64,000 bases of DNA from Noviherbaspirillum humi (GTDB lineage Bacteria > Pseudomonadota > Gammaproteobacteria > Burkholderiales > Burkholderiaceae_D). The notes below the pieces were generated by a model that ran no database searches, was not told the origin of the DNA, and saw only the letters and a list, made by a program, of their open reading frames with translations. Where the stretch lies: contig NZ_FZOT01000011.1 of the NCBI RefSeq assembly GCF_900188095.1, positions 62,001-126,000 of the forward strand, read 5' to 3'. Below are positions 35,747 to 43,751 of the stretch, one piece after another. Every line of letters starts with the position of its first letter. Within the stretch, counting starts at the first letter, position 1. The translations under genes and the position numbers were made by a program.

Positions 35747-38089
35747 ATGACTTCCCTCACCGCCAAGCCCTCCGCCTGTCCCATCGACCACGGCGCCCTC
35801 GCCGGACTGAAGACGCCGACCGGCTGCCCGGTCAGCCGCAAGGCGGCCGAGTTCGATCCCTTCGAGGACGCCTACCAGCAGGACCCGCCGGAGTACGTGC
35901 GCTGGTCGCGCGAGCAGGAGCCGGTGTTCTACAGCCCCAAGCTCCGCTACTGGGTGGTCACCCGCTATGACGACATCAAGGCCATCTTCCGCGACAACCT
36001 GACCTTCAGCCCCTCGATCGCGCTGGAAAAGATCACGCCCACCGGCGAGGAAGCAAACCAGGTGCTCGCCTCCTACAACTACGCGATGAACCGCACCCTG
36101 GTGAACGAGGACGAGCCGGCCCACATGGCGCGCCGTCGGGTGCTGATGGCGCCGTTCACGCCGGAAGCGCTGAAGGAGCATGAGCCGATGGTGCGCGAAG
36201 CCGCGCGGGCCTACGTCGACCGCTTCATCGACGATGGCCGCGCCGACCTGGTGGACCAGATGCTGTGGGAAGTGCCGCTCACCATCGCCCTGCACTTCCT
36301 CGGCGTGCCGGAAGAGGACATGGATACCCTGCGCCAGTATTCCATCGCCCACACCGTCAACACCTGGGGCCGGCCGAAGCCGGAGGAGCAGGTGGCGGTG
36401 GCGCATGCGGTCGGCAACTTCTGGCAGCTGGCCGGCAAGATCCTGGAGAAGATGCGCCGCGATCCGTCCGGTCCCGGCTGGATGAAATACGGCATCCGCA
36501 AGCAGGCAGAGCATCCTGACGTGGTCACCGATTCCTACCTGCATTCGATGATGATGGCCGGCATCGTGGCGGCGCACGAGACCACCGCCAACGCCACCGC
36601 GAACGCGCTCAAGCTGCTGCTGCAGCATCCGAGCGCCTGGCGCGAGATCTGCGACGACCCTAGCCTGATTCCGAACGCGGTGGAGGAATGCCTGCGCCAC
36701 AACGGTTCGGTGGCGGCGTGGCGGCGGCTGGCAACCAAGGACGTGAAGGTGGGCGGCATAGACATTCCGGCCGGCGCCAAGCTGCTGATCGTGATGTCTT
36801 CCGCCAATCATGACGAGCGGCATTTCGAGGACCCGGACCTGTTCGACATCCGCCGCGACAATTCCAGCGACCACCTCACCTTCGGCTACGGCGCCCACCA
36901 GTGCATGGGCAAGAACCTGGCGCGCATGGAGCTGCAGATCTTCCTCGAAGAGCTCACGAAGCGCCTGCCGCACATGCGGCTGTGCGAGCAGAAGTTCACC
37001 TATGTGCCGAACACCTCCTTCCGCGGCCCGGAGCACCTGTGGGTGGAATGGGACCCGGCGCAGAACCCAGAGCGCCGCGATCCGCGCCTGCTGGACACCG
37101 TGCATCCGGTGCGCATCGGCGAACCGTCGCGCCATGCCATCAGCCGCACCATGATCGTGGAGAGCGCCACCCGCCTGCCCGGCGACGTCCTGCGCCTGCG
37201 CCTGAAGTCGCCCGACGGAAGGCCGGTGCCGCGCTGGACGCCGGGCGCCCATATCGACATCGAATGCGGCGACAGCGGCCTCTCGCGCCAGTACTCGCTG
37301 TGCGGCGACCCCGACGATGCCCGCACGCTGGAAATCGCGGTGCTGCGCGACCCGGACAGCCGTGGCGGCTCGCGCTGGCTGCATGAAAACCTCAAGGCCG
37401 GCGACAAGGTCAAGGTGCGCGGACCGCGCAACCACTTCCGCTTCGACGAGGGCGCGCAGAAGGTCATCCTGATCGCCGGCGGCATCGGCATCACGCCGAT
37501 CGGCGCCATGGCGCGGCGCGCCCGCCAGCTCGGCATCGACTACGAACTGCACTACAGCGGCCGCTCCCGCGCTTGCATGGCTTACCTTGACGAACTGCGG
37601 CAGCTGCATGGCGAACGCCTGCAGGTGCATGCCAGCGACGAAGGCGGGCGCTGCGATTTCGCCGCCCTTCTCGGCCGCCCGCAGGCCGGCGTCCAGATCT
37701 ATGCCTGCGGCCCGGTGCGCATGCTGGAAGCGCTGGAGCAGTGCTGCGCCGGCTGGCCGGAGGACGCGCTGCGCGTCGAGCATTTCCATTCCACCCGCGG
37801 CACGCTCGACCCGTCGAAGGAGCAGCCTTTCGAGGTGGAGCTGAAGGATTCCGGCATCACGCTGCAGGTGCCGGCCGACCAGACCCTGCTGGCGGCGCTG
37901 CGCGGCGCCAACATCGACGTCCAGAGCGATTGCGGCGAAGGCCTGTGCGGCTCCTGCGAAGTGCGGGTGCTGTCCGGCCAGGTCGACCATCGCGACGTGG
38001 TGCTGACGCGCGCCGAACGCGATGCCAACAGCAAGATGATGGCGTGCTGCTCGCGCGCCGCCTGCGGCAAGCTCGTGCTCGAGCTGTAA
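35747..38089 (+). CDS. Self-sufficient cytochrome P450 fused to FMN/[2Fe-2S] reductase (CYP116B type)
   Basis: 780 aa. The P450 domain (about 1-445) has the I-helix AAHETT (His277-Thr280) and heme ligand Cys386 in FGYGAHQCMGKNLAR. After a linker, a phthalate-dioxygenase-reductase-like module follows: RQYSLCGDP for FMN (about 525), AGGIGITP for NADH (about 582) and a plant-type ferredoxin with Cys729, Cys734, Cys737 and a Cys at 767/768. Electrons pass NAD(P)H to FMN to 2Fe-2S to heme without partner proteins. CYP116B enzymes hydroxylate or dealkylate aromatics; the substrate here is unknown. It heads an operon with a VOC enzyme and fumarylacetoacetase, which suggests hydroxylation of an aromatic acid toward ring cleavage. 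Confidence 0.94.
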   Translation: MTSLTAKPSACPIDHGALAGLKTPTGCPVSRKAAEFDPFEDAYQQDPPEYVRWSREQEPVFYSPKLRYWVVTRYDDIKAIFRDNLTFSPSIALEKITPTGEEANQVLASYNYAMNRTLVNEDEPAHMARRRVLMAPFTPEALKEHEPMVREAARAYVDRFIDDGRADLVDQMLWEVPLTIALHFLGVPEEDMDTLRQYSIAHTVNTWGRPKPEEQVAVAHAVGNFWQLAGKILEKMRRDPSGPGWMKYGIRKQAEHPDVVTDSYLHSMMMAGIVAAHETTANATANALKLLLQHPSAWREICDDPSLIPNAVEECLRHNGSVAAWRRLATKDVKVGGIDIPAGAKLLIVMSSANHDERHFEDPDLFDIRRDNSSDHLTFGYGAHQCMGKNLARMELQIFLEELTKRLPHMRLCEQKFTYVPNTSFRGPEHLWVEWDPAQNPERRDPRLLDTVHPVRIGEPSRHAISRTMIVESATRLPGDVLRLRLKSPDGRPVPRWTPGAHIDIECGDSGLSRQYSLCGDPDDARTLEIAVLRDPDSRGGSRWLHENLKAGDKVKVRGPRNHFRFDEGAQKVILIAGGIGITPIGAMARRARQLGIDYELHYSGRSRACMAYLDELRQLHGERLQVHASDEGGRCDFAALLGRPQAGVQIYACGPVRMLEALEQCCAGWPEDALRVEHFHSTRGTLDPSKEQPFEVELKDSGITLQVPADQTLLAALRGANIDVQSDCGEGLCGSCEVRVLSGQVDHRDVVLTRAERDANSKMMACCSRAACGKLVLEL

Positions 38090-38121
38090 TACTCAACCAT
38101 CCCCGTTCCCAGGAGCCGATC

Positions 38122-38667
38122 ATGCAAATCAAGAAGATCCATCACGTGGCTTACCGCTGCAAGGATGCGAAGCAGACCGTCGAGTGGTACACCAGGTATC
38201 TCGGCATGGATTTCCAGCTCGCCTTCGCCGAAGACTACGTGCCGTCCACCAAGGCGCCCGATCCCTACATGCACATCTTCCTCGACGCCGGCAATGGCAA
38301 TGTGCTCGCCTTCTTCGAGCTGCCGAACGCGCCGGAGATGGGCCGCGATGCCAACACCCCGGACTGGGTGCAGCACATCGCCTTCGAGGTCGACACGCTG
38401 CAGGAGCTGGAGCAGATCAAGGAAAAGCTGCAGGCCGACGGCATCCCGGTGGTGGGCGTCACCGACCACACCCTGTTCAAGTCGATCTACTTCTTCGATC
38501 CCAACGGCCATCGCCTGGAGCTGGCGGTGGATACCAGCACGCCGGAGCTGAATGCCAAGGCGGCGGCGGTGAAGTGGGACATGCTGGAGGAATGGAGCCG
38601 CACCAAGCGCGCACCCAAGCATGCGGCCTGGATGCATGCGACCGATACCGGAGGAGACAAGGCATGA
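38122..38667 (+). CDS. VOC-superfamily metalloenzyme (dioxygenase/glyoxalase-like)
   Basis: 181 aa from the ATG at 38122 with AGGAG upstream. Two beta-alpha-beta-beta-beta modules are visible. Likely metal ligands are His8 (IHHVAYRC), His85 (WVQHIAFEV) and Glu133 (GHRLELAV), the 2-His-1-Glu set of glyoxalases and extradiol dioxygenases. The C-terminal 40 residues are an extra tail (WDMLEEWSRTKRAP). In this operon, between a P450 and an FAH whose ATG overlaps its stop, a ring-cleavage dioxygenase or an isomerase step is plausible, but the fold also serves glyoxalases and antibiotic-resistance proteins. Confidence 0.8.
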   Translation: MQIKKIHHVAYRCKDAKQTVEWYTRYLGMDFQLAFAEDYVPSTKAPDPYMHIFLDAGNGNVLAFFELPNAPEMGRDANTPDWVQHIAFEVDTLQELEQIKEKLQADGIPVVGVTDHTLFKSIYFFDPNGHRLELAVDTSTPELNAKAAAVKWDMLEEWSRTKRAPKHAAWMHATDTGGDKA

Positions 38668-39977
38668 TCAACGAAACCCACGATCCCGCGCTGCGCAGCT
38701 GGGTAGCCTCCGCCAATGCCGAAGGCGCGGACTTCACCATCCAGAACCTGCCCTTCGCCACCTTCCGCCGGCGCGGCACCACCGATTCGCTGCGCGGCGG
38801 CGTGGCCATCGGCGACCAGATCGTCGACCTTGCCGCCCTGTCCGCCGCCGGCCTGCTGCAGGGCATGGCAGCCACCGCCGCCAAGGCGGGGGCCGGGTCG
38901 ACGCTGAACCCGCTGATGGCGCTCGGCGCGCCGGCCTGGTCGGCGCTGCGTCTGGCGCTGTCGCGCGCCCTGCGCGACGGCGCCGCCGAGCAATCCCGTT
39001 TGCAAGCCTGCCTGGTGCCGCAGGCCGACGTCGAGTACGGCCTGCCGGCGCAGATAGGCGACTACACCGACTTCTATACCTCGGTGCACCACGCCACCAA
39101 CATCGGCAAGCTGTTCCGGCCCGACAATCCGCTGCTGCCCAACTACAAGTGGGTGCCGATCGGCTATCACGGCCGCAGTTCCAGCATCGGCATCTCCGGC
39201 CAGCGCTTCCGCCGGCCGCTCGGCCAGCTGAAGGCGCCGGATGCCGAAGGGCCCGTGCTGGCGCCGAGCAAGCGCATGGACATCGAACTGGAACTGGGCA
39301 TCTTCATCGGCACCGGCAACGCCCAGGGCGAACCGATCACCATGGCGGAAGCGGAAACGCATGTGTTCGGCATCTGCCTGCTCAACGACTGGAGCGCGCG
39401 CGACATCCAGGCCTGGGAGTACCAGCCGCTCGGACCCTTCCTGTCGAAGAGCTTCGCCACCACGCTTTCGCCCTGGGTAGTCACAATGGAAGCGCTGGCG
39501 CCCTACCGCGTCGCCTTCAGCCGGCCCGACGGCGATCCGCAGCCGCTGCCCTATCTCGACTCCCCCGCCAACCGCGAGCGCGGCGCGCTCGACATCCGCC
39601 TGCAGGTGCTGCTGCAGAGCCAGCGCATGCGCGACGCCGGCCAGGCGCCGCAGAAGCTGATCGAAACCAGCTACCGCCATGCCTACTGGACCGTGGCCCA
39701 GATGGTGACTCACCACACCATCAACGGCTGCAACCTGCAGCCGGGCGACCTGTTCGGCAGCGGCACCCTGTCCGGCCCGACCCTGGACCAGGCCGGCGCG
39801 CTGATCGAGCTCACTCAGGGCGGCAAGCAGCCGATCACACTGGCCAATGGCGAGCAACGCACCTTCCTCGAAGATGGCGACACGGTGGTGCTGCGCGGCT
39901 GGTGCGAGAAGCCGGGCGCCGCCCACATCGGCTTCGGCGACTGCGTCGGCACGCTGCTGCCGGCGGCCACCGCCTGA
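38664..39977 (+). CDS. fahA: Fumarylacetoacetase (FAH)
   Basis: 437 aa, ATG overlapping the previous TGA. It has the N-terminal SH3-like domain of eukaryotic-type FAH, then the catalytic domain with IGDYTDFYTSVHHATNIG, YKWVPIGYHGRSSS, DIELELGIFIG (metal glutamates) and LNDWSARDIQAWEY (metal Asp). It hydrolyses the C-C bond of fumarylacetoacetate to fumarate and acetoacetate, the last step of homogentisate breakdown. No homogentisate dioxygenase or maleylacetoacetate isomerase gene lies beside it, so the ring-cleavage step must come from the VOC gene or elsewhere. Confidence 0.95.
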   Translation: MINETHDPALRSWVASANAEGADFTIQNLPFATFRRRGTTDSLRGGVAIGDQIVDLAALSAAGLLQGMAATAAKAGAGSTLNPLMALGAPAWSALRLALSRALRDGAAEQSRLQACLVPQADVEYGLPAQIGDYTDFYTSVHHATNIGKLFRPDNPLLPNYKWVPIGYHGRSSSIGISGQRFRRPLGQLKAPDAEGPVLAPSKRMDIELELGIFIGTGNAQGEPITMAEAETHVFGICLLNDWSARDIQAWEYQPLGPFLSKSFATTLSPWVVTMEALAPYRVAFSRPDGDPQPLPYLDSPANRERGALDIRLQVLLQSQRMRDAGQAPQKLIETSYRHAYWTVAQMVTHHTINGCNLQPGDLFGSGTLSGPTLDQAGALIELTQGGKQPITLANGEQRTFLEDGDTVVLRGWCEKPGAAHIGFGDCVGTLLPAATA

Positions 39978-40185
39978 TCATTCCTTTGCCTTTCCGGGCG
40001 CGGGCCTTCCCGCCCCGGATCTGCGCTGCCGCCACGCCGGGGCGGCGGCGATGCGATAACATCGGAGGCTGTTGCCCTTGGCGGCCTCTGCCGAAAATCC
40101 TCACGCCGGCAAGCCCGTTTTCCATGCCCCTGCCACGCCGTCCCGCCGCTTTCAATTTTCCATGGCCTTCCCCGGGAGGCGCACG

Positions 40186-41280
40186 ATGAAACCCGACCAG
40201 CACGCAGGACTGCTGCAGCGGCTGCAGGCCATGCTGCGCGAGGAACTGCGCCAGCTCACCCTGGTCCAGTCGAGCGACCGGGTCTGGCAGATGCCGTTCG
40301 CCGCCGCCCTCGCCTCCGGCTTTCCGCTGCTGGTGGGCGCCTATTTCGGCCGCCTGGATTACGGCCTGATCTCATCGCTCGGCGGCATGGTGTTCCTCTA
40401 CCTGCCGGGCACGCCGCTGTACCACCGCATGATCCTGGTCATGGCCTGCGCCTTCGGCATGGCCGCCAGCTTCACCCTGGGCGTGATGAGCCATTTCTTC
40501 CCGCCGCTGATGGTGCCGGCGCTGATCTTCACCACCATCCTGGTCACCATGGTGTGCCGCTTCTACGGCCTCGGCCCGCCGGGCAGCCTGTTCTTCATCA
40601 TGGCTGCTTCGCTCGGCGCCTATTCGCCCACCGATGCCGGCCAGCTGCCGCTGATGGTGGGGCTGATCACCATGGGCTCCCTGCAGGCCTGCCTGATCGC
40701 CTTCTTCTACAGCGTCTACATCGTGCGGCGGCAGACACCCAAGCCGGTGCCGCCCCTGCCTGCGCCGAGCTTCGACTTCGTCGTGTTCGATTCGGTGGTG
40801 ATCGGCGTGTTCGTCGGCATCGCGCTCGCCCTGGCCCAGGCGCTGCAACTGGAACGGGCCTACTGGGTGCCGGTGAGCTGCCTGGCGGTGATCCAGGGCG
40901 CCTCGCTGCGCGCGGTGTGGACGCGGCAGCTGCACCGGGTGCTCGGCACCAGCCTCGGCCTGCTGCTGGCATGGGGGCTGCTGCTTCTGCCCCTGAACGA
41001 ATGGACCCTGGCGCTGATCATGATGGCGCTGAGCTTCATCATCGAATCCATCGTGGTCCGCCATTACGCGCTGGCAACGGTGTTCATCACGCCGCTCACC
41101 CTGCTGATCGCCGAAGCGGCGACTTTCGGCCAGGGCGTGCCGGCGGTGCTGATCCAGGCACGCTTCGTGGATACGCTGCTCGGGTGTTTCATTGGCCTGG
41201 TTGGCGGGATGTGCTTGCACAGCGGGCGTTTCCGGGAAATGGTCGGGAAGCCGTTGCGGCGGTTGATTCCCGGAGCGTAG
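40186..41280 (+). CDS. FUSC-family membrane protein (aromatic acid exporter-like)
   Basis: 364 aa, ATG at 40186 after GGGAGGCG. Ten or so hydrophobic segments form two related blocks (for example FFIMAASLGAYSPTDAG, and VPVSCLAVIQGASLRAVWTRQL in the second half, where the Arg-rich turn is typical of FUSC proteins). The family includes the p-hydroxybenzoic acid efflux protein AaeB; shorter versions like this lack the cytoplasmic domain. Inner membrane. It follows the FAH gene by 208 bp in the same direction, so it may export or balance the aromatic acid handled by the P450 operon. Confidence 0.8.
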   Translation: MKPDQHAGLLQRLQAMLREELRQLTLVQSSDRVWQMPFAAALASGFPLLVGAYFGRLDYGLISSLGGMVFLYLPGTPLYHRMILVMACAFGMAASFTLGVMSHFFPPLMVPALIFTTILVTMVCRFYGLGPPGSLFFIMAASLGAYSPTDAGQLPLMVGLITMGSLQACLIAFFYSVYIVRRQTPKPVPPLPAPSFDFVVFDSVVIGVFVGIALALAQALQLERAYWVPVSCLAVIQGASLRAVWTRQLHRVLGTSLGLLLAWGLLLLPLNEWTLALIMMALSFIIESIVVRHYALATVFITPLTLLIAEAATFGQGVPAVLIQARFVDTLLGCFIGLVGGMCLHSGRFREMVGKPLRRLIPGA

Positions 41281-41295
41281 CTGCGGCGTAGCAGG

Positions 41296-41341
41296 GGCGT
41301 AGCGAGGGTTTCGCAGAGCACTGCTCTGCGCTCGCGCAGCC
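41296..41341. repeat. 46-bp intergenic direct repeat, copy 1
   Basis: The copy begins GGCGTAGC, has a central palindrome GCAGAGCACTGCTCTGC and ends GCGCAGCC. It matches copy 2 with only a few substitutions, including compensating changes in the palindrome (AGAGC to GGAGC with GCTCT to GCTCC). Confidence 0.8.
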
Positions 41342-41386
41342 GGTCGGGCATGCAGGCCCGACCGTGGGTGAGGTTCAACCATAAAG

Positions 41387-41430
41387 AAAGTCCCCTCCCT
41401 TTCAAGAGGAGGGTTAGGGGCGTAGCAGGG
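41387..41430. repeat. Left arm of a long inverted repeat
   Basis: It begins AAAGTCCCCTCCCTTTC and runs through GAGGAGGGTTAGGGG to GCGTAGCAGGG. Its imperfect reverse complement lies at 41520-41566. The inner CTCCCTTTCAAGAGGAG is itself hairpin-like. Confidence 0.75.
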
Positions 41431-41464
41431 GTTTCGCGGAGCACTGCTCCGCGCCTGCGCAGCC
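41419..41464. repeat. 46-bp intergenic direct repeat, copy 2
   Basis: Same length and ends as copy 1, with palindrome GCGGAGCACTGCTCCGC. Compensatory changes on both stem sides suggest that the hairpin is maintained. Confidence 0.8.
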
Positions 41465-41519
41465 AACAGCGCTTGCAGGCGCCGACGGCTTCGCAGGCGG
41501 ACAGCCTGCTGTCCGAATT

Positions 41520-41566
41520 CCCTGCTACGCCTTAACCTCCATTTCGAAAAGGGAGGAGCCGACTTT
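41520..41566. repeat. Right arm of a long inverted repeat
   Basis: It begins CCCTGCTACGCCTTAACCTCC and ends GGAGCCGACTTT. It is the reverse-complement partner of 41387-41430. Confidence 0.75.
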
Positions 41567-41840
41567 ATTGCACAGCTTCACAAACGCAGCGCATGCTCCA
41601 CGAATTGCCGCACTACGCCTCCAACCCTTGCGCCACCCGCCATTCCCCAACCATCCCTTTTGACCTCGCTCAATCCACAAAACCTTCAGCGTACTTAACG
41701 TATCTGAACGGCAAAGCCGTCCGATGCGGCCATGGCAGCCGCCGACCCGGCAAACCGCCGCAAGTCCACTATTTTCCGATGCAGCTCGCAGCAAGACGGT
41801 TTCGGCGAAACCGTTCCATCAACGACAACCGGAGACATCC

Positions 41841-43586
41841 ATGAAGCGACATTCCAAGGCCCTGCTCGGCACGGGCGTGGCGGCGGTGACGGGCCTCATC
41901 CTTGCCGCGTGCGGCGGCAACGACGATCCCGCGCCCAGCGCATCCACCACGAATCAGAACACCAATGCCGCCACCCAGGCGGCGACCAGCTGCGCCAATC
42001 TCGCCGGCACCAAGATCGACAAGGCCGAGATCGGCCTGCCTACCAATGGTGCCGAAGTGCAATCGGCCACCCTGGTGGCGGCCAGCGCCGCCGGCAACAC
42101 CAACGGCGAATTCTGCCAAGTGAAGGGCATCATCAAACCGGTGACGACGACGTCCAACGGCGTGCCAACCGAGAACATGGAGTTCGAAGTCAACCTGCCG
42201 ACCAACTGGAACAACAAGGCGATGCAGCTCGGCGGCGGCGGCTTGAACGGCAGCCTCGTCACCGGCCTCGGCGCGGTCCCGCTGGCGCCGGCGAACTACG
42301 CCACGCCGCTGTCGCGCGGCTACGTCACGCTCGGCAGCGACGGCGGGCACAAGGGCGCGGGCGGCTTCGACGGACGCTTCATGGTCAACGACGAGATGCT
42401 GCTCAACTACGGCCATCAGTCGGTGAAGAAGACGCACGACGTCGCCATGGCGCTGATCAAGAAGCGCTACAGCGCCGCGCCGCAGCGCTTCTACTTCGTC
42501 GGCGCCTCCCAGGGCGGACATGAGGCGCTGGATGCCGCTGCCCGTTACCCGACCGACTATGACGGGGTCGTCGCGAACTATCCGGCGTACAACGTGACCA
42601 TGCTCCATCTCGGATCGCTGAACGTCGGCAAGGCGGTGTACGGCAACGGCGGCGCCGGCTGGCTCAATCCGGTGAAGACCAAGCTGATCGTCGACAAGGT
42701 GTACGAGGCCTGCGACACCGTCGCCCTCGACGGCGCGCGCGACGGCATCATCAGCAACGTCGCCGGCTGCAACGCCGCGTTCAATATCGACACCGTGAAG
42801 CGGAACGTCGACGCCGGCGGCCTGCGCTGCCCGAGCGGCGGCGACGAAGGCGATACCTGCCTGTCCGATGCGCAGATCGCGGCGGTGGAGCAGATCACCT
42901 CGCCGTACACACCCGGCGTGTCGGTGGCCGGCATGGATACCTTCCCGCGCTGGGCGCTGCTGGAGGGCTCCACCTTCGTCGGCGGCTCCACCTTCGGCGC
43001 CGCCAATGCGCCGTCGGCCAACGGCACCGGCGACGCCCTGCTCTATTCCGCCGGCGCGGCGACCACCCGCTATGCCATCACCCGCAATCCCAACCTCGAT
43101 CCGCTGACCTTCGATCCGACGGCCTGGGAGAGCGACATCAAGCGCGTGGCCTCCATCATGGATGTGACCAACCAGAGCCTGAACAGCTTCCGCGAGAAGG
43201 GCGGCAAGGTGATCATGACCCACGGCACCGCCGACGACTTCATCACGCCGTACAACTCGATCGCCTACTACCAGCGCCAGCAGCAGCAGTACACGCAGTC
43301 GCAGCTCGACAGCTTCCTTCGCTTCTACGTCATCCCGGGCCTGAGCCATGGCTTCGGCAACTTCAATGCCGGCTACGACAGCATCGGCCTGCTGGAGAAC
43401 TGGGTGGAACGCGGCCAGGCTCCCGGAGACACGGTGGCGTCGGACAAGAACACCGGCACCAGCGGCACGCCGGCGAACAAGGGCAGCCGGCCGATGTGCG
43501 TGTTCCCGAAATGGCCGAAGTTCACCGGCGCGGTTGATGCCGACACCAGCAAGGCGGCCAACTACGTCTGCCAGGCACCGGCATGA
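41841..43586 (+). CDS. Tannase/feruloyl esterase-family lipoprotein
   Basis: 581 aa from the ATG at 41841. A lipobox LAAC with Cys24 gives a probable outer-membrane or surface lipoprotein, followed by a Ser/Thr/Asn/Ala linker. The alpha/beta hydrolase core has a GASQGGHE nucleophile elbow (Ser223), HGTADDFITP (Asp465) and GLSHGFG (His503). The family hydrolyses esters of aromatic acids such as gallate, ferulate or hydroxyalkyl terephthalate. The cysteines that normally adjoin Ser and His (CS-D-HC motif, linked by a disulfide) are replaced by Ala and Gly, so this is a divergent member. It is monocistronic, with a strong terminator after it. Confidence 0.85.
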   Translation: MKRHSKALLGTGVAAVTGLILAACGGNDDPAPSASTTNQNTNAATQAATSCANLAGTKIDKAEIGLPTNGAEVQSATLVAASAAGNTNGEFCQVKGIIKPVTTTSNGVPTENMEFEVNLPTNWNNKAMQLGGGGLNGSLVTGLGAVPLAPANYATPLSRGYVTLGSDGGHKGAGGFDGRFMVNDEMLLNYGHQSVKKTHDVAMALIKKRYSAAPQRFYFVGASQGGHEALDAAARYPTDYDGVVANYPAYNVTMLHLGSLNVGKAVYGNGGAGWLNPVKTKLIVDKVYEACDTVALDGARDGIISNVAGCNAAFNIDTVKRNVDAGGLRCPSGGDEGDTCLSDAQIAAVEQITSPYTPGVSVAGMDTFPRWALLEGSTFVGGSTFGAANAPSANGTGDALLYSAGAATTRYAITRNPNLDPLTFDPTAWESDIKRVASIMDVTNQSLNSFREKGGKVIMTHGTADDFITPYNSIAYYQRQQQQYTQSQLDSFLRFYVIPGLSHGFGNFNAGYDSIGLLENWVERGQAPGDTVASDKNTGTSGTPANKGSRPMCVFPKWPKFTGAVDADTSKAANYVCQAPA

Positions 43587-43606
43587 CGGATTGCGCGGCA
43601 TGATCG

Positions 43607-43631
43607 AGCCCCGGCCTTGCCGGGGCTTTTT
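43607..43631 (+). terminator. Rho-independent terminator after the tannase-family gene
   Basis: A perfect 9-bp stem (AGCCCCGGC / GCCGGGGCT) with a CTT loop is followed by four T residues. Confidence 0.88.
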
Positions 43632-43751
43632 CATCTTGCATGGCGAAGCGTCGCCGGCCGTGCGCCACTGGAGCGTGTTGTAAACGCAAACAGAGGCTGC
43701 GCAGCCGCGACAAGCGGCCGAAAGCCTCCCCACGCCCGATGAAATCGAATT

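Larger units (their letters stand above)
41281..41840. other. Intergenic repeat cluster, no gene
   Basis: 560 bp before the tannase-family gene. The left half is packed with repeats: two 46-bp direct copies, a long imperfect inverted pair and several hairpins, including GGTCGGGC/GCCCGACC (41342-41363). The right half (41570-41840) is ordinary leader sequence and must carry the promoter of the lipoprotein gene. No coding pattern is convincing. Confidence 0.7.

Noticed and set aside
35747-38089. P450 and reductase as two separate genes
   Set aside because: The frame is continuous from the heme domain through FMN and 2Fe-2S modules with no stop or frameshift, so it is a true fusion.
41296-41464. 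CRISPR-like array
   Set aside because: Only two copies, palindromic, with no regularly spaced unique spacers and no cas genes.
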